Positions 4,940 to 5,625 of a stretch of DNA of 5,625 nt are shown here, one piece after another. Each line of letters starts with the position of its first letter. The first letter of the stretch is position 1. The position numbers and the translations under genes were made by a program. The DNA is from Thermoplasmata archaeon (GTDB lineage: Archaea; Thermoplasmatota; Thermoplasmata; Thermoplasmatales; Thermoplasmataceae), in the NCBI GenBank assembly GCA_021835265.1, contig JAKBQK010000122.1:1-5625 (forward strand), written 5' to 3'. The notes under the pieces were generated by a model. The model worked only from the letters and a program-made list of their open reading frames with translations, did no database searches and was not told the DNA's origin.

Positions 4940-5104
4940 AGGTATAGATCAACTTTACAACACCCGAAAAAATATTGCCATAGATAGGTTTCCACTGCTC
5001 CTGTAACCAAAAATCAGGTCAAGAGATGTGATATCCTGCTTTATTCGAGATGAGCGATTATCGGGGTTTAAAACCATTGTGACATTAGGAACTGTGTTGA
5101 GTAA
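4940..5104. other. non-coding flank between gene relic and transposase
   Basis: This stretch should contain the outer end of the insertion sequence, since the transposase stops at 5105, but I cannot place the terminal repeat without its partner. GGGGTTTAAAACC at 5063-5075 contains a nearly symmetrical core (GGTTTAAAACC) and is one candidate landmark near the element's end. CAATATTTTTT on the minus strand (about 4970-4980) could be the old TATA box of the DUF998-like relic. I see no gene here. Confidence 0.35.
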
Positions 5105-5625
5105 TTATCCATAAGCACTTGTATCATTCCTGAGATAATTGTAATACAGTACCTTCAACCTTATTTCCTGTATTACGCATTCAAGCTTTCTGGCCTTGAT
5201 GACTTCACCCATGACTCTTTTCAGGCCGGAGAAATATATCTCAACGATCCATCTTCTTCCATAGTTGTTGTTCTCTTTCCATTGCTCTTCTCCCAAGTTT
5301 CGGATCTGTCTTGCTATTCTATGTCTTAGAGGAGATCCTCTTGTTGTTGTCCTGAAGTTCTTTCTCAGAGGTATTATGGCATCGGTACCGTTTGCATCGA
5401 GAAGATTGAATATCTTTCTGGAATCATATGCCTTGTCTGCAAATACCTGATCCTCCTTTCCTGTAACTAATAAAGGCAATATCTGAGAATCATGCATATG
5501 TGCAGATGTGATCGCAATTTTCTGTGCATTCACATGATTGATGCCAACGGAAGCATGCAACTTGATCCATCCTTTCTTTCTTGTCACATCTGTCTAGAGA
5601 GTCACCCCTTATTGTTGTCTTGAAG
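5105..5625 (-). pseudogene. IS5-type DDE transposase, 5' part outside window, probable frameshift
   Basis: The 160 codons from 5587 down to 5105 encode the catalytic C-terminal part of an IS5/IS1182-like transposase. RKKGWIKLHASV (3-14) precedes the second catalytic Asp in VFADKAYDS (Asp51). The third catalytic Glu is in YGRRWIVEIYFSGLKR, an exact match to the IS5 signature Y-(2)-R-(3)-E-(6)-K (Y109, R112, E116, K123). The protein ends normally (NDTSAYG). Its frame is closed upstream by TAG at 5596-5594 and TAA at 5611-5609. In the neighbouring frame, 5624-5583 reads FKTTIRGDSLDRCD, which suits the segment normally found just before KKGWIKLH. A one-base shift at about 5577-5593 therefore seems to split the gene. 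The first catalytic Asp would be just beyond the window edge. The GTG at 5587 is not taken as a real start. The copy is probably inactive unless the shift is a sequencing error. Confidence 0.85.

Noticed and set aside
4914..5092. Inverted 8-mers GTTCCTAA (4914-4921) and TTAGGAAC (5085-5092) as insertion-sequence ends
   Set aside because: Both lie on the same side of the transposase gene, so they cannot be the two ends of that element, and the arms are short enough to arise by chance.
5265..5450. 61-codon plus-strand frame
   Set aside because: It is antisense to the transposase core, where the IS5 signature is unambiguous.
1..5625. CRISPR arrays, tRNA and rRNA genes
   Set aside because: No regularly spaced repeats, no cloverleaf with a TTCGA-type arm and no rRNA-like stretch were seen on either strand.

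Overview
The window looks archaeal, most likely an acidophilic Thermoplasmata/Thermoplasmatales-type genome. The base composition is AT-rich. AT-rich TATA-like boxes lie at the right distance before several starts, the GGAGGTGA-type Shine-Dalgarno motifs match an archaeal 16S tail, and one product carries many Asn-X-Ser/Thr sequons. The gene set (GH15 alpha-glucosidase/trehalase, DsrE plus TauE, small winged-helix protein) also fits. This assignment is inference from sequence and family memory; no search was run.

Layout. On the minus strand, 1-1241 is the first 413 codons of a GH15 glucoamylase/trehalase-type enzyme that runs off the left edge. A divergent intergenic stretch (1242-1530) carries its TATA box, a possible 26-residue membrane peptide, a perfect 7+1+7 palindrome and a second TATA-like box. 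A plus-strand three-gene operon follows (1531-3036). It encodes a membrane-anchored, sequon-rich small protein that seems to start at AUU, a four-helix membrane protein, and a winged-helix DNA-binding protein whose start lies inside the gene before it. Consecutive genes overlap by 4 and 38 bases.

3037-3631 holds no convincing long gene. It contains a foldable segment ending in a T run and two very short reading frames. On the minus strand, 4782-3632 carries a DsrE-like sulfur-relay protein followed closely by a TauE/SafE-type transporter; the pair suggests handling and export of sulfur species. The transporter's conserved N-terminus lies upstream of its first ATG/GTG/TTG codon.

4820-5104 is a decayed zone. 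It includes what looks like the relic of a DUF998-type membrane protein gene and the outer flank of an insertion sequence. The right end (5105-5625) is the C-terminal two thirds of an IS5-type DDE transposase, apparently frameshifted near 5577-5593 and cut by the window edge.

The most unusual unit is the three-gene operon. A glycosylated surface domain, a polytopic membrane protein and a DNA-binding protein are translated as one coupled unit, behind a palindrome placed where a regulator could bind. I do not recognise the first two proteins as members of a characterised family.
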